This document shows positions 16,304 through 23,594 of a stretch of DNA of 39,255 nt, piece after piece. Positions within the stretch are counted from its first letter, which is position 1, and every line of letters starts with the position of its first letter. Under the pieces are notes generated by a model. The model had not been told where the DNA came from, did not search any database, and saw only the letters and a list, made by a program, of their open reading frames with translations. Both the position numbers and the translations under genes were made by a program. The DNA lies in NCBI RefSeq assembly GCF_001431505.1, contig NZ_LDJP01000049.1, forward strand, positions 1-39,255, read 5' to 3'. The DNA comes from Stenotrophomonas daejeonensis (lineage in GTDB: Bacteria > Pseudomonadota > Gammaproteobacteria > Xanthomonadales > Xanthomonadaceae).

Positions 16304-17302
16304 ATGTCGCCATCGAATCTCTTCAAACCCTTGTTGTTACTGGCTCTTGCCGCGGTTTCCGGGCTTGGCGGCGGACCGGCACGGGCCGCCGGCGAAGCCG
16401 AGCCGGGAGCCGGCTCGCCGGACCGCGTGGCCCTGTGGCCGGATGGATTGGCACCGGGGGACAAACTGTTGCAGGAACCGATGCGGCTGGTCGAGCGCAG
16501 CGCCGACCCGGCGCTGCCCGATCGCTACGTCACCCATGTCAGCGAGCCCTGGCTGGTGGTGTACCGCCCGCACCGGCCCAACGGCACCGCGCTGCTGGTC
16601 ATCCCCGGCGGCGGCTACCAGCGGGTGGTACTGGACAAGGAAGGCAGCGCGCTGGTGCCGGCCTTCGTCGAACAGGGCGGGGTGACCCTGTTCGTGCTGC
16701 GCTACCGGCTGCCGGGCGAGGGCCGCGACGACCGCGAGGCGGCGCTGGCCGACGCGCAGCGCGCGTTGCGGCTGATCCGCCACCGCGCCAGTGAATGGGG
16801 CGTGGACCCACGGCGCGTCGGCACGATCGGCTTTTCCGCCGGCGGGCACCTGGCCGCGCGGCTGGGCAATGGTTTCGACCAGATCGTCCATCCGGCCACC
16901 GACGCCATCGACGGCGAAAGCGCACGCCCGGATTTCCAGCTGCTGGTCTACCCGGTGATCGACATGGCCGGGCCGGATGCCCACCCCGGCTCGCGCGACC
17001 GCCTGCTCGGCCCGCATGCCACGCCGGAGCTGCAACAGCGTTATTCCATGCAGACGCAGGTGCGCGCCGACACCCCGCCCACCTTCCTGCTGCACGCCGC
17101 CGACGATGACGCGGTGCCGGTCGGCAACAGCCTGATGATGTTCGACCGCCTGCGCCGCGCCGGCGTGGACGCCGAGCTGCACGTGTTCCCGCACGGCGGC
17201 CACGGCTTCGGCATACGCGGCACCGCCGGCCTGACCACGGCCGCGTGGCCGCGGCTGGCGCTGGACTGGATCGCCGCGCAGGCCGTGGAGGCCGCGCCAT
17301 GA
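16304..17302 (+). CDS. Exported alpha/beta-hydrolase esterase (acetylesterase-like)
   Basis: A protein of 332 residues with a signal peptide (about 1-29, ending ARAAG). The alpha/beta-hydrolase core has an oxyanion loop PGGGYQ (101-106), the nucleophile S178 in GFSAGG, an acid residue in HAADDDAVP and histidine in HGGHGFG. This layout is that of exported carbohydrate acetylesterases of the BD-FAE/Axe type, which remove acetyl groups from polysaccharides or oligosaccharides in the periplasm. Its place beside a second esterase and under the shared operator suggests the target polymer is esterified. The exact ester is not known. Its stop overlaps the next start (ATGA). Confidence 0.82.
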   Translation: MSPSNLFKPLLLLALAAVSGLGGGPARAAGEAEPGAGSPDRVALWPDGLAPGDKLLQEPMRLVERSADPALPDRYVTHVSEPWLVVYRPHRPNGTALLVIPGGGYQRVVLDKEGSALVPAFVEQGGVTLFVLRYRLPGEGRDDREAALADAQRALRLIRHRASEWGVDPRRVGTIGFSAGGHLAARLGNGFDQIVHPATDAIDGESARPDFQLLVYPVIDMAGPDAHPGSRDRLLGPHATPELQQRYSMQTQVRADTPPTFLLHAADDDAVPVGNSLMMFDRLRRAGVDAELHVFPHGGHGFGIRGTAGLTTAAWPRLALDWIAAQAVEAAP

Positions 17303-18903
17303 GCGCCATGCCCGACGATCCGCAGCGCCGCCATTTTCTGCGTAGCGGCGCGTTCTGCACGCTCGCCGCCGGCTTGGCGAACGCCTTGCCGGCCGCCGCC
17401 GCACGCGGCCAGCCCAGCCCGATCGCACGCCTGCGCAGTGGCCGCGTCGCCGGGCAGACCGAACACGGCATCCATGTCTTCCGCGGCATTCCCTATGGCG
17501 GCGATACCGCGCCACGGCGCTTCCGGCAGGCATTGCCCGAAACCCCGTGGCGCGGCGTGCGCGACGCGCTGGACTACGGTCCTTCGGCACCGCAGAACGG
17601 TGGCGAAGGACCGGGAAGCGAGGATTGCCTGTACCTCAACGTGTGGACGCCGGCCCTGCGCGACGGCGGCAGGCGCCCGGTGCTGGTCTACATCCACGGC
17701 GGCGGCTTCAACAACGGCTCCGGCAGCGATGCGCTGTACGACGGCGGCAACCTGTGCCGGCGCGGCGACGTGGTGGTGGTCAGCGTCAACCACCGGCTCA
17801 ACCTGTTCGGCTACCTGTATCTGGCGCAGCCGGGCGGCGAGGCCTTCGCCGATTCCGGCAACGCCGGCCAGCTCGACCTGGTCCAGGCCCTGCAGTGGGT
17901 GCGCCAACACGCGGCCGAGTTCGGTGGCGACGCCGGCAACGTCACCGTGTTCGGCCAGTCCGGCGGCGGCGCCAAGATCGCCACGCTGATGGCAATGCCG
18001 GCGGCCAGCGGACTGTTCCACCGCGCATGGACCATGAGTGGCCAGCAGGTCACCGCCGCCGGCCCGCGCGCGGCCACGCAGCGCGCGCAACGGGTGCTCG
18101 ACCATTTCAGGGCCGATCCCGAAACGCTGCGCACGCTGCCGATGCAAATGCTGCTGGAGGCATTGAAGCTCCGCGACCCTTCGCGGGTGGAGGACACCGC
18201 GCTCTACTTCGGCCCGGTGCTGGACGGACGGCACCTGCCGGCGCACCCGTTCTGGCCCGAGGCCCCGGCGCAGTCGGCCGGCATACCGATGGTGATCGGC
18301 AATACCCACGACGAAACCCGCGCCTTCCTCGGCGGCGACCCGGCCAATTTCGCTCTGGACTGGGATGCGCTGCCGGCGAAGCTGGAAGCGCAGCAGTACG
18401 TGGACCTGCCGCCTTCGCAGGTGATCGCCGAATACCGCCGGCTGTACCCGCACTACACGCCATCGGAGGTGTTCTTCGCCGCGACCACCGCCGGCCGCTC
18501 GTGGCGCGGCGCGGTGGAGGAGCTTGAAGCCCGCGCACGGCAGGGTGCGCCGACGTGGGCCTACCAGCTGGACTGGTATGACCGCGGCGGCGAGGCGGAC
18601 CGGCTGCGCGCGCACCACACGCTCGACATCCCGTTGGTGTTCGACAACCCCGGCCAACCCGGTTCGCGCACCGGCATGGGCGAAAGCGCCACGCACATGG
18701 CCGCGGCAATCAGCGATGCCCTGCTCGCCTTCGCCCGCCACGGCGATCCCAACCATCCCGGCCTGCCACGCTGGGAGCCGTATACGCTGCCGCGCCGGCA
18801 GACGCTGGTGTTCGACGACGAAAGCCGGCTGGCCGACGACCCGCGCGGCGGCGAACGCCGGCTCTACCGGCAGGCCCCCTTCCTCCAGCGCGGCACGCTC
18901 TGA
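17299..18903 (+). CDS. Exported type-B carboxylesterase
   Basis: A protein of 534 residues of the type-B carboxylesterase (PnbA-like) family. The oxyanion motif is YIHGGGF (131-137), and the nucleophile is S221 in VTVFGQSGGG; SEDCLYLNVWTP is the family block. The N-terminus has a twin-arginine motif RRHFLRSG and a hydrophobic stretch up to ALPAAAA, so Tat export is likely. The ATG at 17299 overlaps the previous stop by four bases, indicating translational coupling. An upstream in-frame start would run inside the previous gene and lose the signal. I infer it removes methyl or acyl esters from the uronate polymer together with its partner; pure sequence does not prove the substrate. Confidence 0.85.
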   Translation: MSAMPDDPQRRHFLRSGAFCTLAAGLANALPAAAARGQPSPIARLRSGRVAGQTEHGIHVFRGIPYGGDTAPRRFRQALPETPWRGVRDALDYGPSAPQNGGEGPGSEDCLYLNVWTPALRDGGRRPVLVYIHGGGFNNGSGSDALYDGGNLCRRGDVVVVSVNHRLNLFGYLYLAQPGGEAFADSGNAGQLDLVQALQWVRQHAAEFGGDAGNVTVFGQSGGGAKIATLMAMPAASGLFHRAWTMSGQQVTAAGPRAATQRAQRVLDHFRADPETLRTLPMQMLLEALKLRDPSRVEDTALYFGPVLDGRHLPAHPFWPEAPAQSAGIPMVIGNTHDETRAFLGGDPANFALDWDALPAKLEAQQYVDLPPSQVIAEYRRLYPHYTPSEVFFAATTAGRSWRGAVEELEARARQGAPTWAYQLDWYDRGGEADRLRAHHTLDIPLVFDNPGQPGSRTGMGESATHMAAAISDALLAFARHGDPNHPGLPRWEPYTLPRRQTLVFDDESRLADDPRGGERRLYRQAPFLQRGTL

Positions 18904-18941
18904 AGAGGTCGTAGGCGAACGGAATGTTCACCGGCCTGCCC

Positions 18942-18947
18942 TAGACT
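18942..18947 (+). promoter_or_regulatory. -10 box of a likely leaderless transcript
   Basis: TAGACT ends six bases before the ATG at 18954, and no Shine-Dalgarno sequence is present. Transcription would begin at or next to the start codon. The -35 region is not convincing. Confidence 0.4.
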
Positions 18948-18953
18948 GGCGGC

Positions 18954-19553
18954 ATGATTTCAGATGCAACCGATGCCCGGCTTCCCGACTTCGCCGGTCG
19001 CCAGCGGCTGGTGGACGCGCTCGACGCGGCGATCGGCGCCACGGACACCGCCACGGTGGTGGCGGGGGTCGAGCGCGCGCTGCTGGCCGCCATCGCCGAT
19101 CCGCTGATCGTGCTGCCGGACTGCGTGCACGCACCGATCACCGGGCACTACGCGCGTCGCGAGCTGTACCGCAGCGCGCATTACGGCTACAGCATCATCG
19201 CCATGACCTGGGGACCGGGGCAGGGCACGCCGCTGCACGACCACGACGGCCTGTGGTGCGTGGAAGGCGTGTGGCAGGGCGCCCTGCGCTTCACCCCGCA
19301 CCGCCTGCTGGAAAGCCGCGGCGACCGCTGCCGCCTCGAACCCCTGCCCGCCCGGGCCGGCGAACGCGGCAGCACCGGCAACCTGATCCCGCCGGACGAA
19401 TACCACGTGCTGCGCAACGCCAGCGACGAGGAAACCGCGATCTCGGTGCACGTCTACCAGCGGCCGCTGGCGCATTGCACGGTGTTCGTGCCGGAGGCCG
19501 GGCGCGAGGGGTGGTACCGGCGTGAGAGCCGGTTGATGCAGACCGACGCCTGA
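18954..19553 (+). CDS. Cysteine-dioxygenase-family thiol dioxygenase (cupin)
   Basis: A cupin of 199 residues. The iron-binding motif is seen in GTPLHDHDGLWCVEGVWQG (HxH plus later acidic and cysteine residues), and the third histidine is probably in PPDEYHVLRN. This is the cysteine dioxygenase family, which oxidises cysteine or related thiols such as 3-mercaptopropionate to sulfinates. The start at 18954 follows TAGACT by six bases, so the mRNA may be leaderless. It lies 50 bases after the carboxylesterase but probably has its own promoter. It should not be taken for KdgF, which is a different and much shorter cupin. Confidence 0.78.
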   Translation: MISDATDARLPDFAGRQRLVDALDAAIGATDTATVVAGVERALLAAIADPLIVLPDCVHAPITGHYARRELYRSAHYGYSIIAMTWGPGQGTPLHDHDGLWCVEGVWQGALRFTPHRLLESRGDRCRLEPLPARAGERGSTGNLIPPDEYHVLRNASDEETAISVHVYQRPLAHCTVFVPEAGREGWYRRESRLMQTDA

Positions 19554-19559
19554 TACCTG

Positions 19560-19638
19560 CCCCGTAGGAGCGCACCTTGGTGCGCGATGGGGATTTCCCG
19601 GCAAGGCCCATCGCGCACCAAGGTGCGCTCCTACGGGG
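19560..19638. repeat. Perfect 32-bp inverted repeat (GTAGGAGCGCA family)
   Basis: The arms 19560-19591 and 19607-19638 are perfect inverted copies, 32 bp each, around a 15-base loop. The arms contain GTAGGAGCGCACC. A shorter relative lies at 32038-32065. It separates two convergent genes and fills most of the gap 19554-19659, so it can act as a terminator for both sides. It resembles dispersed REP-like elements common in Pseudomonas and Lysobacteraceae. Confidence 0.85.
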
Positions 19639-19659
19639 TACGTCGTGGTGAAGGGCAAT

Positions 19660-22600
19660 TCAGCGCAATGGCAACCGGTTGTTGAGCAGCGTCACTTCCT
19701 CCGCATCGCCGTCCTGCGCCACCCGCACGCTGGCGTTCTTGCGGTCGAAGCCGGCCGGCAGCGGCAATTCCACCGTCGCCGTGCGCGGCCGCAGGTCGAG
19801 GGGCGCTTCCAATGCGGGAATCGCAACGCGCGCCACCTCGCGGCCACGTGCATCCTCGATCACGGCATGGCCGGGCAACGTGGCGACGTGGCCGAGGCTG
19901 TGCACGGTCAAGCGCACGCGTCCTTCCTCGATCTTCAAATCGCCGCGGCCGATGCCGAGGTCGGCGCGGGTTTCCACCGGCGTACCCGCTTCGACCAACT
20001 CGAACTCGAACACCTGCGCCTGCTTCGGCGCGAAGCGCAACGACGTGCCGACGCTGCGCTCCAGCGCCACCTCGCGCACCTGCGGCCTGCCGTCGATGGC
20101 GTCGTCGCCATCGCGGTCGATGCCGCTGCGGATGCGCCACGTGCCCGCGGCGACGTTCCAGCCGGTCATCACCGCGTCCACCGGCGTGTCGCCGAGGTTC
20201 CAGGCGATGACCTTGAAGCGTTCGCGCGAGGGTGCATGCACCAGCAGCGCCACCTGCTCGGCGGCGCCGGGCCGGGCGAAGCGCCAGCTCACCGTGTGGC
20301 CGGGCCAGCTCTGGTTGCGCTTGAGCGCGATGCCGCCCAGCCGCAGCCGTTGCAGCAACTCGCTGGGCGCCTCGACGCGGTCGCTCCACCAATGGCCCTC
20401 GGTGTTCATGTACTCGCGCTGCGCCTTGGCCTGGATGCCCTCGGCATGCAGGGTTTCCAGATAGCGCTTGTCGCCACTGGTCTGCCATGCCACGACGTTG
20501 GCGAAACCGCCGCCGCCCTTGTCGGCGTCGGCCCGCAGCTGCCGGCCCCAATCCTGCTGGCGGCCGAGCGCGTCGATGAAGTTCTCGCCAAGGTTGGACA
20601 AGGCGTTCGGCCCGCCGCGCACCACGCGGTAATCCAGCGCCTTCAGGTACTTGTCGTTGCCCGTCCAGCGCCACGCCGCCCAGAAGGTGTGGATGACGTC
20701 GCCGCTGCCCGAGCCCTGGTTCAGCTCGCCGCCGCGGGTGGCGCCAGTGGCCCAGTTGATCTCGTTCGGCAGCGCCCAGCGGCCCTTGCCGTCGGTATAG
20801 GCGTGGGCGAGGTAGCCGTCGGCCAGGCCTGTCACCAGCTTGCGGCCTGTGGGATCGGCGTTGTATTCGCCGACCAGGAACGCCGGGTGCAACGCCGGGA
20901 ACGAGTACGGCTTCTGCCATTGCCAGTTCGGCTCGCGGTAGACCTTGTTGCCGCCGTACCAGTTGCTGGAGAACAGCAGGTGGCCCTGCGGATTGGGCAG
21001 GACGATGCGCTCGTCGAACGCCTTGACCGTCTCCATCAAGCGCTCGACGGTCAGTGGGTCGCCCCAGTTGAGGTAGAGCATCGCGCTGTTGGCGTTGATG
21101 CCTTCCTCGTAGGCGTGCAGCTCGTCGGTCTCGATGCTGCTCAGGCCATTGGAGAACATGCCGTTCCTGTACACCGCATCGGACAGCGCGGTCAGCGAGG
21201 CGTTGAGGCGCTCGGGCTCCACGCCCATCAGCGCCAGCCCCGGCCATTGCTGGGTGAGGTCGGTGTCGTCGGAAATGCCACCACCGAAATCGCCGTAGCC
21301 GACCTGGCGGTTGTCGATCCACCAGTCGACGAAGCGGCGCACGTACTTCAGTTCCTCCACCTGCCGGAACGCCCACAGCGGCACGCCCTTCGGCGGCTGC
21401 GGCTGCGTGAACGGCGGCCGGCCCTGGCTGTTGTAGCTGATGTAGTTCCAGTACAGACGGCCCAGCTCGTGCTCCGGATCGACGCGCAGCAGGTCGCTCA
21501 GGTCGGCATACACGCGCGCATACAGCCGCTGGCGCTTGGAGGTGGTGTGCTCCTCGACCAGGAAGGCCCAGTTGTCGCGCACCTGGTTGAAGCGGTCGGC
21601 GACGTGTTCCTTCAATGCTTCCCGTCGATCCTTGAACACCAGCCGCACTTCGGCGCCATCCAGCGAGGCGGCGTTGAAGCCGGGCGCAGCCGAGGCGATG
21701 GTGATCCACAGGCTGTCGGCGGTGAGGATGCGGTCGCGCAGGTCCAGCCACAGCGTGCGCGCCTGCCCCGGCTTCACCGATACCGACACGTCGATCATGT
21801 CGCGCGCCGGCCAGATCGGGTCCTTGATGCGGATGTCCAGCGGAATGACGCCGTCATGCGTGGCCGGCAGGTCCAACGCGGGGAGGTCGATGGCCACGCC
21901 GTCGAGGCCGTCGTGCATGTTCTCCCAGCTATAGGCCCAGCTGCGGATCAGCGGCTGCGCCGCCGGCGCATCGCCGACACCGGACGGTACCAGCACGTGC
22001 ACGATGGGTTGCGGGTGCGCCGGCAGCGTATCGGCCGCGCGCATGCGCGAGCCGGCGCCCTTGGGCAGCGCCATCACCGTGCTGCGCTCGTCCGGGGCGA
22101 AACGGCCGTCGATGTAGCCGCGCAGCGCGGCGACGTTGGTGTAGTCCGGCAACACCCTGCTGTCGATGACGTAGCGCTGCTTGACCGTACCCTGCGGCTC
22201 GGCGGCATCGCTGACGTGATAGCCCCAGATTTCCTGTATCGGTGTTTCCTGTTCGGCATTGGCGAAGCGCAGCGTGCCGCCGGCCTGCGCGGCGAATTCG
22301 TCGACGCTGCGCACCACGCCCTTTGGGCGGGTGAACAGGGTGCCGGCGCTGCCCTGCAATTCACCGAACGCCGCGCCGCGGATCTCGATGCGGTTGATGG
22401 TTTCGCCATCGGGCACGGTCAGGTCGAGGTTCTGCCCGCCTTCGACGTAGGTGTTCCAGTCCGGCAGCTGGAAGTAGTCGTTGCGGCCGGGCAGGCGCGA
22501 GCGGTTGTAGACGCCGGGCCAGGTGGTTTCGGCAATGCCGTCGGTGCCCTTCCACATCCACTGCTTCTTGTCCTTGACGTCGGCGAACTCGACCTTGCGG

Positions 22601-23454
22601 ATCGTCGTCACCGGCGTGGCCAGCAAGGGTGGCGGCGCGCCATCCCAGCCGTAGCGATGCCACCACGCACGCTGCGACGCGCCGGCGGGCTCGCCGCTGC
22701 GCGGCTCGGCATTGCGCGCCAGCGCGGCCATGCCTTCGGCGTCGAGCATGCGGTCGTAGACGCGGATCTCGTCGACGTCGCTGCCGCGCAGGAAGTTGTA
22801 GCGGCTCTGCACCTGGTACGGCGCCATCACCCGCCCGGCCAGGCCGAGCTGGTCGAGCGCGGCATCGTAGTCGCCGGTGGCGTCGGCGCGCGCCACCTCC
22901 TTGCCGTCGAGGAACAGGCGCACGCCCTTGTCCTCGTCCCAGGCGAAGGCGATGTGCTGCCATTGTTGAGGTGACGGGTTCTTTTCCAACCGGAAGGAAA
23001 CGCGGGTGCGGGCGAGGTTGGCGTCGGTGACGAAGGCGTCGAAGCCGTGACCGTTCCAGTCGATGCGCAGCCACGCCATGTCCCAGCTGCTGTGGTCGGC
23101 GTAACCGACGCGGAAGATCACGAACGGCGCTTCGCCCACCGCGTAGCGCGAGCGCCAGAAGAACGACAGGGTGCCGCGCTCGGCGCGGATGTTGCCCGGT
23201 GCGTTCCACGACAGCACGCCGTCGTCCTGCCACTGGATCGCGCGGCCGTGCGCGCCGTCGTCGACCAGCGCCACCTTGTCCTGGAAGTTGGGGACGGCGT
23301 CGCCCCGCGCGGTATCGGCGGCGAAACCTTTGTCGGCCGAAACGCGGAACAGCAGCTCCGGCGGCGAAGAGTGCGCCGCCACCGGGAGAGCGGCGGACAG
23401 CGCGGAAACCAGCAACAGCAGGCCGAGGGTACGGCGGGTCGGGTGGGGTGACAT
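19660..23454 (-). CDS. Large exported LamG-domain protein, candidate polysaccharide-degrading enzyme of unknown family
   Basis: A protein of 1264 residues with a signal peptide (about 1-27, LLLLVSALSAALPVAAH). Residues about 32-245 look like a LamG/concanavalin-like domain (GTLSFFWRSRY, WQHIAFAWDEDKGVRLFLDG, VDEIRVYDRML), usual for carbohydrate binding. The middle part (about 280-600) is beta-rich. Residues about 615-1040 are helical and tryptophan/aspartate-rich, with YGDFGGGISDDTDLTQQW (720-737), AYEEGINAN, YLNWGDPLTVERL, ALPNEINWATGATRGGE and a final EGHWWSDRVEAPSE, resembling an alpha/alpha-toroid as in several lyases and hydrolases. A beta-sandwich-like tail ends the protein. I cannot name the family. 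It lies 140 bases after the TonB-dependent receptor gene, inside a uronate locus, so I infer it binds and cuts the polymer. Confidence 0.72.
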   Translation of the reverse strand: MSPHPTRRTLGLLLLVSALSAALPVAAHSSPPELLFRVSADKGFAADTARGDAVPNFQDKVALVDDGAHGRAIQWQDDGVLSWNAPGNIRAERGTLSFFWRSRYAVGEAPFVIFRVGYADHSSWDMAWLRIDWNGHGFDAFVTDANLARTRVSFRLEKNPSPQQWQHIAFAWDEDKGVRLFLDGKEVARADATGDYDAALDQLGLAGRVMAPYQVQSRYNFLRGSDVDEIRVYDRMLDAEGMAALARNAEPRSGEPAGASQRAWWHRYGWDGAPPPLLATPVTTIRKVEFADVKDKKQWMWKGTDGIAETTWPGVYNRSRLPGRNDYFQLPDWNTYVEGGQNLDLTVPDGETINRIEIRGAAFGELQGSAGTLFTRPKGVVRSVDEFAAQAGGTLRFANAEQETPIQEIWGYHVSDAAEPQGTVKQRYVIDSRVLPDYTNVAALRGYIDGRFAPDERSTVMALPKGAGSRMRAADTLPAHPQPIVHVLVPSGVGDAPAAQPLIRSWAYSWENMHDGLDGVAIDLPALDLPATHDGVIPLDIRIKDPIWPARDMIDVSVSVKPGQARTLWLDLRDRILTADSLWITIASAAPGFNAASLDGAEVRLVFKDRREALKEHVADRFNQVRDNWAFLVEEHTTSKRQRLYARVYADLSDLLRVDPEHELGRLYWNYISYNSQGRPPFTQPQPPKGVPLWAFRQVEELKYVRRFVDWWIDNRQVGYGDFGGGISDDTDLTQQWPGLALMGVEPERLNASLTALSDAVYRNGMFSNGLSSIETDELHAYEEGINANSAMLYLNWGDPLTVERLMETVKAFDERIVLPNPQGHLLFSSNWYGGNKVYREPNWQWQKPYSFPALHPAFLVGEYNADPTGRKLVTGLADGYLAHAYTDGKGRWALPNEINWATGATRGGELNQGSGSGDVIHTFWAAWRWTGNDKYLKALDYRVVRGGPNALSNLGENFIDALGRQQDWGRQLRADADKGGGGFANVVAWQTSGDKRYLETLHAEGIQAKAQREYMNTEGHWWSDRVEAPSELLQRLRLGGIALKRNQSWPGHTVSWRFARPGAAEQVALLVHAPSRERFKVIAWNLGDTPVDAVMTGWNVAAGTWRIRSGIDRDGDDAIDGRPQVREVALERSVGTSLRFAPKQAQVFEFELVEAGTPVETRADLGIGRGDLKIEEGRVRLTVHSLGHVATLPGHAVIEDARGREVARVAIPALEAPLDLRPRTATVELPLPAGFDRKNASVRVAQDGDAEEVTLLNNRLPLR

Positions 23455-23558
23455 CGTGCGTCTCTTGGAAGCGTGCGGGCGGCGTGCCGGTTCCGCGCGC
23501 GGTGGGCCAAGTTAGCGACGCGCCTGCGCCATCACATCCTGCGTCGCACCATCGGAGG

Positions 23559-23585
23559 CCCTTCCCGGCATTGCGCCGGGAAGGG
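23559..23585 (-). terminator. Hairpin between the receptor and LamG-protein genes
   Basis: CCCTTCCCGGC (23559-23569) and GCCGGGAAGGG (23575-23585) are perfect copies around a 5-base loop, just after the receptor stop codon. No T run follows on the minus strand, so partial termination or protection of the receptor mRNA is more likely than a full stop. Confidence 0.55.
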
Positions 23586-23594
23586 TTTGCAGCA

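Noticed and set aside
18954..19553. Cupin gene as KdgF of the uronate pathway
   Set aside because: The length (199 residues) and the HDHDGLWCVEGVW motif are those of the cysteine dioxygenase family, not of the short KdgF cupins.
19645..22974. Plus-strand open frame of 1109 codons opposite the LamG protein
   Set aside because: It is antisense to a gene with a signal peptide and domain structure; its composition is that of a shadow frame.
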